Shown one piece after another: positions 48,002-58,300 of a DNA stretch of 64,000 nucleotides. The notes below the pieces were generated by a model that saw nothing but the letters and a program-made list of their open reading frames with translations, searched no databases and was not told where the DNA came from. The position numbers and the translations under genes were made by a program. This DNA comes from Streptococcus mitis (GTDB taxonomy: Bacteria > Bacillota > Bacilli > Lactobacillales > Streptococcaceae). Location of the stretch: assembly GCF_000722695.1 (NCBI RefSeq), contig NZ_JPFU01000013.1:620001-684000 (forward strand), in the 5' to 3' direction. The first letter of the stretch is position 1; each line of letters begins with the position of its first letter.

Positions 48002-49465
48002 TTAATCTTCTATCAATACTCTCCACTTTTCTGCAATGACCTCATCCAAATAAGAGGCTGCAATTCGATATGAATGCTGCGATACTTCATTTTGATTCAA
48101 ATCAAAAAACTCCAATACGGCCTTCGTCATTCTTTCAACACTTTCTTCTTTATCTTGACCTTCAGAATAGGGGACTAAATAAGCATTCTTCCCATTTTGA
48201 ATAAAGGTAGGTGCCCCATAAGGGACATCTAAACCTACTAATCCCATACCAGAAGCCACCCCTTCAAGTAAGGTTAGTCCCAAGGTTTCCCAAGAAGAAG
48301 TTGAGAGATACAGCTGGTGTTTTTTATACTCTTCTTTTAAATTTTGATAACCACGTAACCTTATATAATCTTCAGCATTTAGCTCTGAAATCAGTTGGTT
48401 CAATTTATGATAATCTTCCCCTTGACCATAGATATCCAAAGTAAATTCTGGTATTTTCTCTTTGACCTTTGCTCCTACCTTAATCGCTATATCGACTTGT
48501 TTACGATAGTTTAAGCGAGCAGCAAGCATAGCCGAATAAGGAACCATCGTCTCTACATTGCTCTCGATACTTTCGATACTAGCAGCTGGTATCACACAAA
48601 TCGGACAGCTAGGTAAGCCCATCTCTCTTAGATAGTTCTCCAAGTCTGTTTTTTGTGCTTCTGTCGAAACAAGCATAAAGTCAAAAGAAGTCGCATGTTG
48701 AAATAAATAATGATACTCATTATTCATCGCACCCGTCTTATATTGATGGAGAGAGTGAAGAAAAACTCCTATTTTTGCATGATTACCATATTCTAAAATT
48801 GCCTGTGAAAAGGAAAATCTAGAGACCCTGTCCATAAGGACGACATCAGCAGAAGAAAGGGACAAGGATTGGATAAAATATTGCATCAAATCGTATTCGC
48901 CTTCAAGCCATTCCGAACCAAATCGATACCGTGTTTTTCCTAACGATTGGAAGCCTTCATAGACCACTTCACTTTCAGAATTATAGAAACACCTTTTGCT
49001 CCACTGATAAGTCCCTTGGTCAAACCACTCTCTACATATCAAATGAGAAGTATAATGGTCTCTCTGATAGAGTGTATCTTGATAAAAATGATCAACCTGA
49101 TAAACTATTCCATCCTCATATTTCAGAAATAGCCTATGATTTTCAGATATTTGATAAACGATTTGATACTGGTCTCTCTCAACTATCGGACTATTCTCTA
49201 GGTGCAGTCTACTAATCATCTCTTCACTAGTAATAGTTGATTGTACACCTTTTTCTCCAGCTAAGTAAAAGGGAGCAATCATCATTTTATCCAGAGGAAT
49301 CCCTATATGTTGAAAATAAAGAAAATCTTCTCTTGGAGGAAGGACAGAAAATATATAACGAACATCTAGATTCATCTTTTTAAAGATCCGAGCACGATTG
49401 GCTTGAGAACGATCTACACCATTTGGTTCATATCCTACTAATAAGTCAAATAGATAAACTGTCAC
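48002..49465 (-). CDS. GtfA-like GT4 glycosyltransferase (second copy)
   Basis: A 487-residue homologue of GtfA: same opening plan (NGVDRSQANRARIFKKMNL against SGVEYAQAYRAGVFRKLNL), the same insertion domain, and conserved donor-site elements (AARLNYRKQ; E-x7-E in WETLGLTLLEG; DVPYGAPTFIQNGKNAYLVP). It therefore looks catalytic. It starts with GTG abutting the TGA of the GtfB-like gene (AAAGGTGG upstream), so the two are coupled exactly as gtfA and gtfB are. It may modify a different residue or add a later sugar. Confidence 0.85.
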   Translation of the reverse strand: MTVYLFDLLVGYEPNGVDRSQANRARIFKKMNLDVRYIFSVLPPREDFLYFQHIGIPLDKMMIAPFYLAGEKGVQSTITSEEMISRLHLENSPIVERDQYQIVYQISENHRLFLKYEDGIVYQVDHFYQDTLYQRDHYTSHLICREWFDQGTYQWSKRCFYNSESEVVYEGFQSLGKTRYRFGSEWLEGEYDLMQYFIQSLSLSSADVVLMDRVSRFSFSQAILEYGNHAKIGVFLHSLHQYKTGAMNNEYHYLFQHATSFDFMLVSTEAQKTDLENYLREMGLPSCPICVIPAASIESIESNVETMVPYSAMLAARLNYRKQVDIAIKVGAKVKEKIPEFTLDIYGQGEDYHKLNQLISELNAEDYIRLRGYQNLKEEYKKHQLYLSTSSWETLGLTLLEGVASGMGLVGLDVPYGAPTFIQNGKNAYLVPYSEGQDKEESVERMTKAVLEFFDLNQNEVSQHSYRIAASYLDEVIAEKWRVLIED

Positions 49466-50752
49466 TCAATTTTCCACCTTTCGAAAAGCTCTATAGTAAT
49501 CTTCTTTAGTAGAAGATCGAAGCCATTTCCATTGCTTTTGCAAAGCCAAATGATACATTTCCTCTGAAACGACAACTTTTTTTATAGCATCAATCAAATC
49601 AGCCACAGCTTGACTTGAAGCTAGATGCTCAGGACAGATAAAACCTCCCCTATGCTGGGTCTCCTTAAAAGCAAATAAAAGCAAACCTTTTTCCAAGGAT
49701 TCTTCCACAGCATTCAATATTTCTATACTATGATTAATATCTAAATACAAACTACACTGATTTATCAAACTTTCATACTCTGCCTGGCTAATGCCTGGAT
49801 GTAAATAGACATTTTCACGTATTCCAAGATCCAATAATCTAGGTCCCATACTCGTAAGAGCAGCGATATGAAACTCAACCATCGGCAACTTCTCAACAAT
49901 TTCCTCTATTTTTTCAATTTCTTGTGTGTGAGTCATGATGAGCGCACGATGGTGATTTACATTCATTTTTAAAGGATACAAGGGACTGATATGATGAATT
50001 TTATCGTTTGGAGCAAGGGACTCAAATACTGAATAATGATAAATATAGAGTCTATCTACTCTTGATAGATAGACTTCTACTTCTTGGATTTGAATCGGTT
50101 CTTTAGAAGAATAAACTGCAGAAATTTTTTGACGATCTAAATAATCTGCTATTTCTAAATCTCCAACAACTAGCACTTCATTTTCTAAATCAAAGAACTC
50201 TAAACAAGCCTGCCATAGTTCATCTTCAGTATAAATATGGGTGATTTCATCTTTAAATAAAGTATATAAGCCTCGCTCTACATTTTTAATCATTAATAGA
50301 GTATTTTGAGCATCATAATAATGAACAGAGATACTATTTTCTGATTCATCCATTATTTCCTGTTTATAACGCCAACCATTTTCTAAATAGTAATCGCAGC
50401 TTATAACTTTTCCCTGATTATCCCACCATTCAACCTTGTCTACTGTATATAATTCTTTACGACGGTAGAAGATCTGACCTCGTTGAATATCTTTATCCCA
50501 TATGGTTGCGCAATCTTTTTCCATACAAATTTCCCAATATTTAGGAACCGCCACTTTCAAAGCTATCAATGATTCACTTTTATATTGATTTAATACTGAT
50601 TTCTTTGCAAGTAGGATCGGTAAAAAATGAATATAGTCTTGAGTCTGTTCTGTATACTCCATGGTTACAACATGAATCTCAATACCAGAAGAAAGGACAT
50701 TTTCTACAAATTGCTGCTCATCCAAATTATACTGCTTTGTTAGATAAAGCAT
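49466..50752 (-). CDS. GtfB-like glycosylation partner (second copy)
   Basis: A 428-residue protein homologous to GtfB, most clearly in the C-terminal half: RALIMTHTQEIEKIEEIVEKLP, FHIAALTSMGPRLLDL, YESLINQCSLYLDINHS. The N-terminal acceptor-binding half is more divergent. Paired with the GtfA-like gene directly downstream, it probably forms a second GtfA-GtfB-type complex. No catalytic E-x7-E is seen, as in GtfB. Confidence 0.82.
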   Translation of the reverse strand: MLYLTKQYNLDEQQFVENVLSSGIEIHVVTMEYTEQTQDYIHFLPILLAKKSVLNQYKSESLIALKVAVPKYWEICMEKDCATIWDKDIQRGQIFYRRKELYTVDKVEWWDNQGKVISCDYYLENGWRYKQEIMDESENSISVHYYDAQNTLLMIKNVERGLYTLFKDEITHIYTEDELWQACLEFFDLENEVLVVGDLEIADYLDRQKISAVYSSKEPIQIQEVEVYLSRVDRLYIYHYSVFESLAPNDKIHHISPLYPLKMNVNHHRALIMTHTQEIEKIEEIVEKLPMVEFHIAALTSMGPRLLDLGIRENVYLHPGISQAEYESLINQCSLYLDINHSIEILNAVEESLEKGLLLFAFKETQHRGGFICPEHLASSQAVADLIDAIKKVVVSEEMYHLALQKQWKWLRSSTKEDYYRAFRKVEN

Positions 50753-50805
50753 CTATATCTCCCTTTTATTCCTCCATAATCATAAACTGATTAAAATGAT
50801 AATTC

Positions 50806-51978
50806 CTATAAAGATAGAATGTAATCACACATCTTTTGAGGTTCCGAACTAGAGAATACCTGATCCACATGATAGGGATTCACTACCGTATCAAATGTTA
50901 GGATTGGTTTTCCTTTTTGTTTTGCAGTTTCAATTACTTGTTGATTTTTTTCTTCATAGTTGATGTCTAGATAAATGTCACACTCATCAACCAACCGATT
51001 GCGATTCCAATCTAAAATAGCTGGATATAATCTCACATTTTCATATTTTCGTAAACAATTCAGAACATCACCCATTAACGTATTAGCTGCTATATGAAAC
51101 ATGAAATTTGGTAAATGAGTCACTAGATAATCAATCTGTTCCAATGACTGACTATCAGTCATAATAAATATGTCACGTTTTTTTCTAGGTGTTTTATGAT
51201 TCGTAATCTCTGACCAGTCCATCATTGAATATCTCCACCATACTTCTCTTAAACGAGAGTAAGACCTTAAATTCCAAGGCTTATCTCCTGAAAGATAATG
51301 AATAATCGCTGGCAATGGGTCTGTCGACATTTCTAAAATAAAATACTGCTGTCTCTCCTCTGCAATTCGGTCATAACCAACTTGGAAATTGTAAGTATCA
51401 TCTAAGACGATATAGCGTTCCCCTGCCACTCGATTAAAGACAGTTTGATCTGACTCTGGCAATGTTTCATGATCCCTATCAGTGATTTCGATTAAAGTCG
51501 CTTGAATATTTTCTTCTTTCCACAACTTATTATTAACTAGCAAGACACCCGAATTAAATCTATCTTCTAATCCATAAATAACTTTGGCCGCTGCCAAAAG
51601 TTTATCACCAAGTTCGATTTCAAACAGCTCATTCAATGATCTTGTTACAATTGTATCACTATCCAAATACAGCACCTTATCTTCTTCCACAAATTGTGGG
51701 ATAAAGTATCTCGCAAAAGACATGTGGTTCATATGAGCTCCAAACGGAGGTAACTTCCATGTTTCTGAAACCAATCCACTTGTCAACTTCACATCAACTA
51801 ATTCACTCTGTTTCTGACTCATTTTTTCACGAACACTGATAAACCATTCCTGAGGAATATCCTGATTCAAAATATACACTTTGCAAGTGTCATGATGATA
51901 GCAAATTGATTTTAATGTTGCTTCTATATATCGAATGTAGCCATAATCACCAGCTAAAACAAATGTTAATTTTCCCAT
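50806..51978 (-). CDS. GT8 glycosyltransferase fused to a GtfB-like C-terminal domain
   Basis: A 390-residue protein. Residues 1 to about 260 are a GT8 domain: LTFVLAGDYGYIRYIEATLKSI, the DxD in VLYLDSDTIV, FNSGVLLVN and the HYLSGDKPW motif. Residues about 270-390 match the GtfB C-terminal domain (DIFIMTDSQSLEQIDYLV, FMFHIAANTLMGDVL, CDIYLDINY). GT8 enzymes usually add glucose or galactose; here probably the second or later sugar of the SRR glycan. First gene of the glycosyltransferase operon. Confidence 0.85.
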   Translation of the reverse strand: MGKLTFVLAGDYGYIRYIEATLKSICYHHDTCKVYILNQDIPQEWFISVREKMSQKQSELVDVKLTSGLVSETWKLPPFGAHMNHMSFARYFIPQFVEEDKVLYLDSDTIVTRSLNELFEIELGDKLLAAAKVIYGLEDRFNSGVLLVNNKLWKEENIQATLIEITDRDHETLPESDQTVFNRVAGERYIVLDDTYNFQVGYDRIAEERQQYFILEMSTDPLPAIIHYLSGDKPWNLRSYSRLREVWWRYSMMDWSEITNHKTPRKKRDIFIMTDSQSLEQIDYLVTHLPNFMFHIAANTLMGDVLNCLRKYENVRLYPAILDWNRNRLVDECDIYLDINYEEKNQQVIETAKQKGKPILTFDTVVNPYHVDQVFSSSEPQKMCDYILSL

Positions 51979-52202
51979 TGTATCTACCTATTTCCATTTA
52001 TTTTTATTTTTCTATTAATTTGCAAACTCAATAAACATCAAAGAGCACTACATACCTATAGTAGAAGAATGTTAAAAACGCTTAAAAAGATTGTGAAAGA
52101 GTATAGATTCAATTTAAATCTCGGTCTTTCTTTATACTAAATCATTTTGTCTTGATAATATCAAATAAAATTATAAAACATTGAAAAACATTCCTATTCT
52201 AA

Positions 52203-52232
52203 ATTATATCATCATTTTCTCTTACAAGACAA
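52203..52232 (-). promoter_or_regulatory. Promoter of the glycosyltransferase operon
   Basis: Minus-strand TTGTCT (52227-52232), 18-nt spacer, TATAAT (52203-52208) with TGA upstream of the -10. The start of the GT8 gene is about 225 nt further, leaving an AT-rich leader (51979-52202) without a gene. Confidence 0.5.
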
Positions 52233-52235
52233 CCA

Positions 52236-52270
52236 AAAACCCTTGAAAAGTTAAACTTTTCAAGGGTTTT
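52236..52270 (-). terminator. Terminator of the SRR adhesin gene
   Basis: A perfect 15-bp stem AAAACCCTTGAAAAG (52236-52250) with CTTTTCAAGGGTTTT (52256-52270), loop TTAAA, and a T run on the minus strand. About 50 nt after the adhesin stop. Confidence 0.9.
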
Positions 52271-52317
52271 CTTTCAGTATTTTTACTTAATAAGGAAACT
52301 TTTTATTGGTATTCTTA

Positions 52318-55300
52318 TTAATCTTCCTGATCATTTTTACGACGTTTCGCAATCAATCCAAGACCAGTTATGGCTGCCAAAGCACCAAGTAGTACAGATG
52401 ATTTAGATGCTTCTGTACCAGTATTTGGTAATTGTTTTCTTGAATTGCCTTCTGATTCTGTTCTTGATTCAGAAGCTGACATATTTGCTGCGACTGATGT
52501 AGACTCAGAAACTGACATGCTTGCTGATTCAGAACTTGATACGTTTTCACTTGATGAAGTTGACCCTGATACTGATATTGATTCACTTACTGAGGTGCTT
52601 GTTGAAGCTTTCTCTGAAGCTACCTTAGACACTGATTCACTTACTGAGGTACTTGTTGAAGCTTTCTCTGAAGTTACCTTAGACGCTGATTCACTTACTG
52701 AGGTGCTTGTTGAAGCTTTCTCTGAAGTTGCCTTAGACGCTGATTCACTTACTGAGGTGCTTGTTGAAGCTTTCTCTGAAGTTGCCTTAGACGCTGATTC
52801 ACTTACTGAATTGCTTGTTGAGGCTGATTCTGAAGCTTTCTCTGAAGCTACCTTAGATGCTGATTCACTTACTGAATTGCTTGTTGAGGCTGATTCTGAA
52901 GCTTTCTCTGAAGTTGCCTTAGATGCTGATTCACTTACTGAATTGCTTGTTGAGGCTGATTCTGAAGCTTTCTCTGAAACTACCTTAGATGCTGATTCAC
53001 TTACTGAATTGCTTGTTGAGGCTGATTCTGAAGCTTTCTCTGAAGTTGCCTTAGATGCTGATTCACTTACTGAATTGCTTGTTGAAGCTGACTTAGATAC
53101 AGATGTACTTATTGAATCATCGACACAAGAACATTTTGGTGAAGCAGAAATACTTGTACTAATTGAAGTAGAAAGTGATGCTGATTCTGAGAAGAACTTA
53201 GATACAGATGTTGAATGTGAAGTGCTTCCTGATAACGATTCTGAGAAGAACTTAGATACAGATTCTGATTGCAATTTACTTGTAGATAGTGATTCTGAGA
53301 ATAGTCTAGAAACTGATTCTGACACTGATGTACTTACAGAATTTCCTTCTGATATCAATTTAGAAATTGATGCTGACACTGACTCACTTACTGAAACTGC
53401 CGATTCGCTCACTGAGTTGCTTGTTGAGGCTGACTCTGAGGTAAGTTTAGATGCTGACTCACTCACTGAGTTGCTTGTTGAAGCTGATTGTGAAGCTACT
53501 TCTGAAGCACGTTTAGATGCTGATTCGCTTACTGAGTTGCTTGTTGAAGCTGACTCTGAGGTAAGTTTAGATGCTGATTCACTTACTGAGTTGCTTGTTG
53601 AAGCTGATTGTGAAGCTACTTCTGAAGCACGTTTAGATGCTGATTCGCTTACTGAGTTGCTTGTTGAAGCTGACTCTGAAGCTACTTTAGATGCTGACTC
53701 ACTCACTGAGTTGCTTGTTGAGGCTGACTCTGAAACTACTTTAGATGCTGACTCACTTACTGAGTTGCTTGTTGAAGCTGACTCTGAGGTAAGTTTAGAT
53801 GCTGACTCACTCACTGAGTTGCTTGTTGAAGCTGATTGTGAAGCTACTTCTGAAGCACGTTTAGATGCTGATTCGCTCACTGAGTTGCTTGTTGAAGCTG
53901 ACTCTGAAGCTACTTTAGATGCAGATTCACTCACTGAGTTGCTTGTTGAAGCTGATTGTGAAGCTACTTCTGAAGCACGTTTAGACGCTGATTCACTTAC
54001 TGAGTTGCTTGTTGAAGCTGACTCTGAAGCTACTTTAGATGCTGACTCACTTACTGAATTGCTTGTTGAAGCTGATTCTGAAGCTACTTTAGATGCAGAT
54101 TCACTTACTGAGTTGCTTGTTGAAGCTGACTCTGAGGTAAGTTTAGATGCTGATTCGCTTACTGAGTTGCTTGTTGAAGCTGACTCTGAGGTAAGTTTAG
54201 ATGCTGATTCGCTTACTGAGTTGCTTGTTGAAGCTGATTGTGAAGCTACTTCTGAAGCACGTTTAGATGCTGATTCACTTACTGAGTTGCTTGTTGAAGC
54301 TGACTCTGAAGCTACTTTAGATGCAGATTCACTTACTGAGTTGCTTGTTGAAGCTGACTCTGAGGTAAGTTTAGATGCTGACTCACTCACTGAGTTGCTT
54401 GTTGAAGCTGATTGTGATTCTACTTCTGAAGCACGTTTAGATGCTGATTCGCTTACTGAGTTGCTTGTTGAAGCTGACTCTGAAGCTACTTTAGACGCTG
54501 ACTCACTTACTGAGTTACTTGTTGAAGCTGACTCTGAGGTAAGTTTAGATGCTGACTCACTCACTGAGTTGCTTGTTGAAGCTGATTCTGAAGCTACTTT
54601 AGACGCTGACTCACTTACTGAGTTGCTTGTTGAAGCTGACTCTGAAGCTACTTTAGATGCAGATTCACTTACTGAGTTGCTTGTTGAAGCTGACTCTGAT
54701 GTAAGTTTAGATGCTGATTCACTTACTGAGTTGCTTGTTGAAGCTGACTCTGATGTACGTTTAGATGCAGATTCACTCACTGAGTTGCTTGTTGAAGCCG
54801 ACTCTGAGGCTTTCTTAGAAGCTGACTCACTTACTGAGTTGCTTGTTGAAGCTGACTCTGAGGTACGTTTAGACGCTGACTCACTTACTGAGTTGCTTGT
54901 TGAAGCTGACTCTGAGGTACGTTTAGATGCAGATTCACTTACTGAGTTGCTTGTTGAAGCTGACTCTGAAGCTACTTTAGATGCTGACTCACTCACTGAG
55001 TTGCTTGTTGAGGCTGACTCTGAAACTACTTTAGATGCTGACTCACTTACTGAGTTGCTTGTTGAAGCTGACTCTGATGTAAGTTTAGATGCTGACTCAC
55101 TCACTGAGTTGCTTGTTGAAGCTGATTGTGAAGCTACTTCTGAAGCACGTTTAGATGCTGATTCGCTTACTGAGTTGCTTGTTGAAGCTGACTCTGAAGC
55201 TACTTTAGATGCTGACTCACTCACTGAGTTGCTTGTTGAAGCTGATTCTGATGTAAGTTTAGATGCTGACTCACTCACTGAGTTGCTTGTTGAAGCTGAC

Positions 55301-58300
55301 TCTGAGGTAAGTTTAGATGCTGATTCGCTTACTGAATTGCTTGTTGAAGCTGACTCTGAAGCTACTTTAGATGCAGATTCACTTACTGAGTTGCTTGTTG
55401 AAGCTGATTGTGAAGCTACTTCTGAAGCACGTTTAGATGCTGATTCGCTTACTGAGTTGCTTGTTGAAGCTGACTCTGAGGTAAGTTTAGATGCTGACTC
55501 ACTCACTGAGTTGCTTGTTGAAGCCGACTCTGAAGCTACTTTAGATGCTGATTCACTTACTGAGTTGCTTGTTGAAGCTGACTCTGATGTAAGTTTAGAT
55601 GCTGATTCACTTACTGAGTTGCTTGTTGAAGCTGATTGTGAAGCTACTTCTGAAGCACGTTTAGATGCTGATTCACTTACTGAGTTGCTTGTTGAAGCTG
55701 ATTCTGATGTAAGTTTAGATGCTGATTCACTTACTGAGTTGCTTGTTGAAGCTGACTCTGAAGCTACTTTAGATGCTGACTCACTTACTGAGTTGCTTGT
55801 TGAAGCTGACTCTGATGTAAGTTTAGATGCTGATTCACTTACTGAGTTGCTTGTTGAAGCTGACTCTGAGGTAAGTTTAGATGCTGACTCACTCACTGAG
55901 TTGCTTGTTGAAGCTGATTGTGATTCTACTTCTGAAGCACGTTTAGATGCTGATTCACTTACTGAGTTGCTTGTTGAAGCTGATTGTGAAGCTACTTCTG
56001 AAGCACGTTTAGATGCTGATTCACTTACTGAGTTGCTTGTTGAAGCTGACTCTGAGGTAAGTTTAGATGCTGATTCGCTCACTGAGTTGCTTGTTGAAGC
56101 TGACTCTGAAGCTACTTTAGATGCAGATTCACTCACTGAGTTGCTTGTTGAAGCTGATTGTGAAGCTACTTCTGAAGCACGTTTAGACGCTGATTCACTT
56201 ACTGAGTTGCTTGTTGAAGCTGACTCTGAAGCTACTTTAGATGCTGATTCACTTACTGAGTTGCTTGTTGAAGCTGACTCTGAAGCTACTTTAGATGCAG
56301 ATTCACTTACTGAGTTGCTTGTTGAAGCTGACTCTGAAGCTACTTTAGATGCAGATTCACTTACTGAGTTGCTTGTTGAAGCTGACTCTGAGGTACGTTT
56401 AGATGCAGATTCACTTACTGAGTTGCTTGTTGAAGCCGACTCTGAAGCTACTTTAGATGCTGACTCACTCACTGAGTTGCTTGTTGAAGCTGACTCTGAT
56501 GTAAGTTTAGATGCTGATTCACTTACTGAGTTGCTTGTTGAGGCTGATTCTGAGTAAGCAAGAGAAGCCGATTGGCTAGTGGAAGCACTTGCAGACATTG
56601 ATTTATATACAACATCTGATACAAGTGGTTTCACCGTATTCTGTGTACCATCTTTATAAGTAATGGTTACAGTACCGTCTGGAGATATGCTATAGCCAGC
56701 ATCTCCTGATTTAATACGATTTGCAACTTCAGGGTTTGAAGCTTTCACCGCAGCAATGACAGCTTTCTTATCCTCTTCAGTCAAGGCAGTTGCATTGGTT
56801 ACTGGTACTGTCGAAGGTGTAACAGCTGGGAATTTATCTCTCAATTTGCCTTGAGCAAGGATAAAGGTTTCCGTCTGTGTTTCGTTACCATTAGCATCTC
56901 TTGTGATAATTTTACGTGACCAACGGTTTGCTGTATATTCAGGAGTCGTTGTTCTTAAACCGTTACCTGGTCTCCAAACTTGGTCTGGTTTATATGTACC
57001 TGTTGTTTCTACAGTAGCAGGGGTTGCTTCTGTAGCATCAGTTACTCGATTATTGAAGGTAGGTTTCTGAACAGTTGCACCCACTAATTCTCCACGCAAT
57101 GCATAGTTAGAGTCAATAAAATTCGTTTTAGTTGAAATGCCATCTGAAACTTCGATTTTATCTACTTTACCACTATTATCTTTAGCAGTAGCTACAAATC
57201 GGTATTCATCTCCAGCAAAGATTTCATAACCATCTGGTTGCCCTTGGATGATTGTCTTCTTAGGTGCTGGAACCCACTGACCATCTGCATCCTTAATTTC
57301 AAGAGTGTATGTAACTTCTGGAGCTTGGTTTTCTTTGGTAATTGAACCATTTCCAACTTCTGAAGTAAAGGTGTCAGTTGTATTCGCGCCTGCTGGAACC
57401 GATTGGGTAGCAGTCAAGGTCGCATTCTTAGTCAACAAACCATTAGCGTCATATTCATTAGCCAAGTCTGTCTTATCAAATGTAACTTCTGTTACACCTT
57501 CAGGAACTTCCTTGGTGTATGAACGTGTCGTATTTCCTACAGCAACATTCAAGGTTACAGTTGCACCTGGTTTAACATCTGTAATCGTAATTGACTGGTC
57601 TGGCAAACCACCTTTTTCAGTCATATTTTGGATAACAGGTGTCTTCAATGAAACAGCTAGGTCCGTAACAGGGATATCACGTGTTGTCGTATCCTTGTAG
57701 GTAACCCTTACAACACCATTTTGGATGGTAATGTCTTGAATACGCTCAGCTTCTCTAGCATCCCTTGTATCATGCGCTGCGCGAACTGCTGCCTTAATAT
57801 CGGTTTGGTCTTGTTCAGTAAGGCTATCTGTATTCGCAACTTTAAGCAGACGACTTGGGTTGAGGCTAGCGTTCTTGTCGCTCAGTTTTCCTTGTTTCAG
57901 ACGGAATGTAGAACCTAACTCTGAAGTGTTGTTCTGAGCATCGGTCGCTGTAATCGAACGAGTGACACTCCAATCTCGATAAGCGAGATCTGGTTTAACT
58001 GATCCTTCATTTGTTACATTTGTTACGGTTGCTGGATTATCTTCTGTTGCAGTAGTAGCACCAGAAATCATGGTATTTGTTGTCGTACCCCATTGACCAG
58101 CCAGAATATTCGTAGTTACATTACCTGTGTTGTCTCCTATACGAACTCCAGATGATACAACCTTACCACTATTATCCGTAAATTTCGTTTCAAATTGAAG
58201 TTTATCACCTGCATAGAAGGTATAAATAGGCCAACCGTTTTCAGTTACTGGTGTCAGTTCTTTCCATGTATTGGTTGCTTTATCCCATACCTTAACCGTG

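Noticed and set aside
52370..56557. 1,395-codon plus-strand frame opposite the SRR stalk, considered as a gene
   Set aside because: It mirrors the sense repeats, lacks a ribosome binding site or promoter, and ends where the repeats end. The sense frame has LPNTG and full adhesin architecture.
53395..56560. Regular repeats resembling a CRISPR array
   Set aside because: Units are in-frame coding repeats without unique spacers and encode the serine-rich stalk; no cas genes are nearby.
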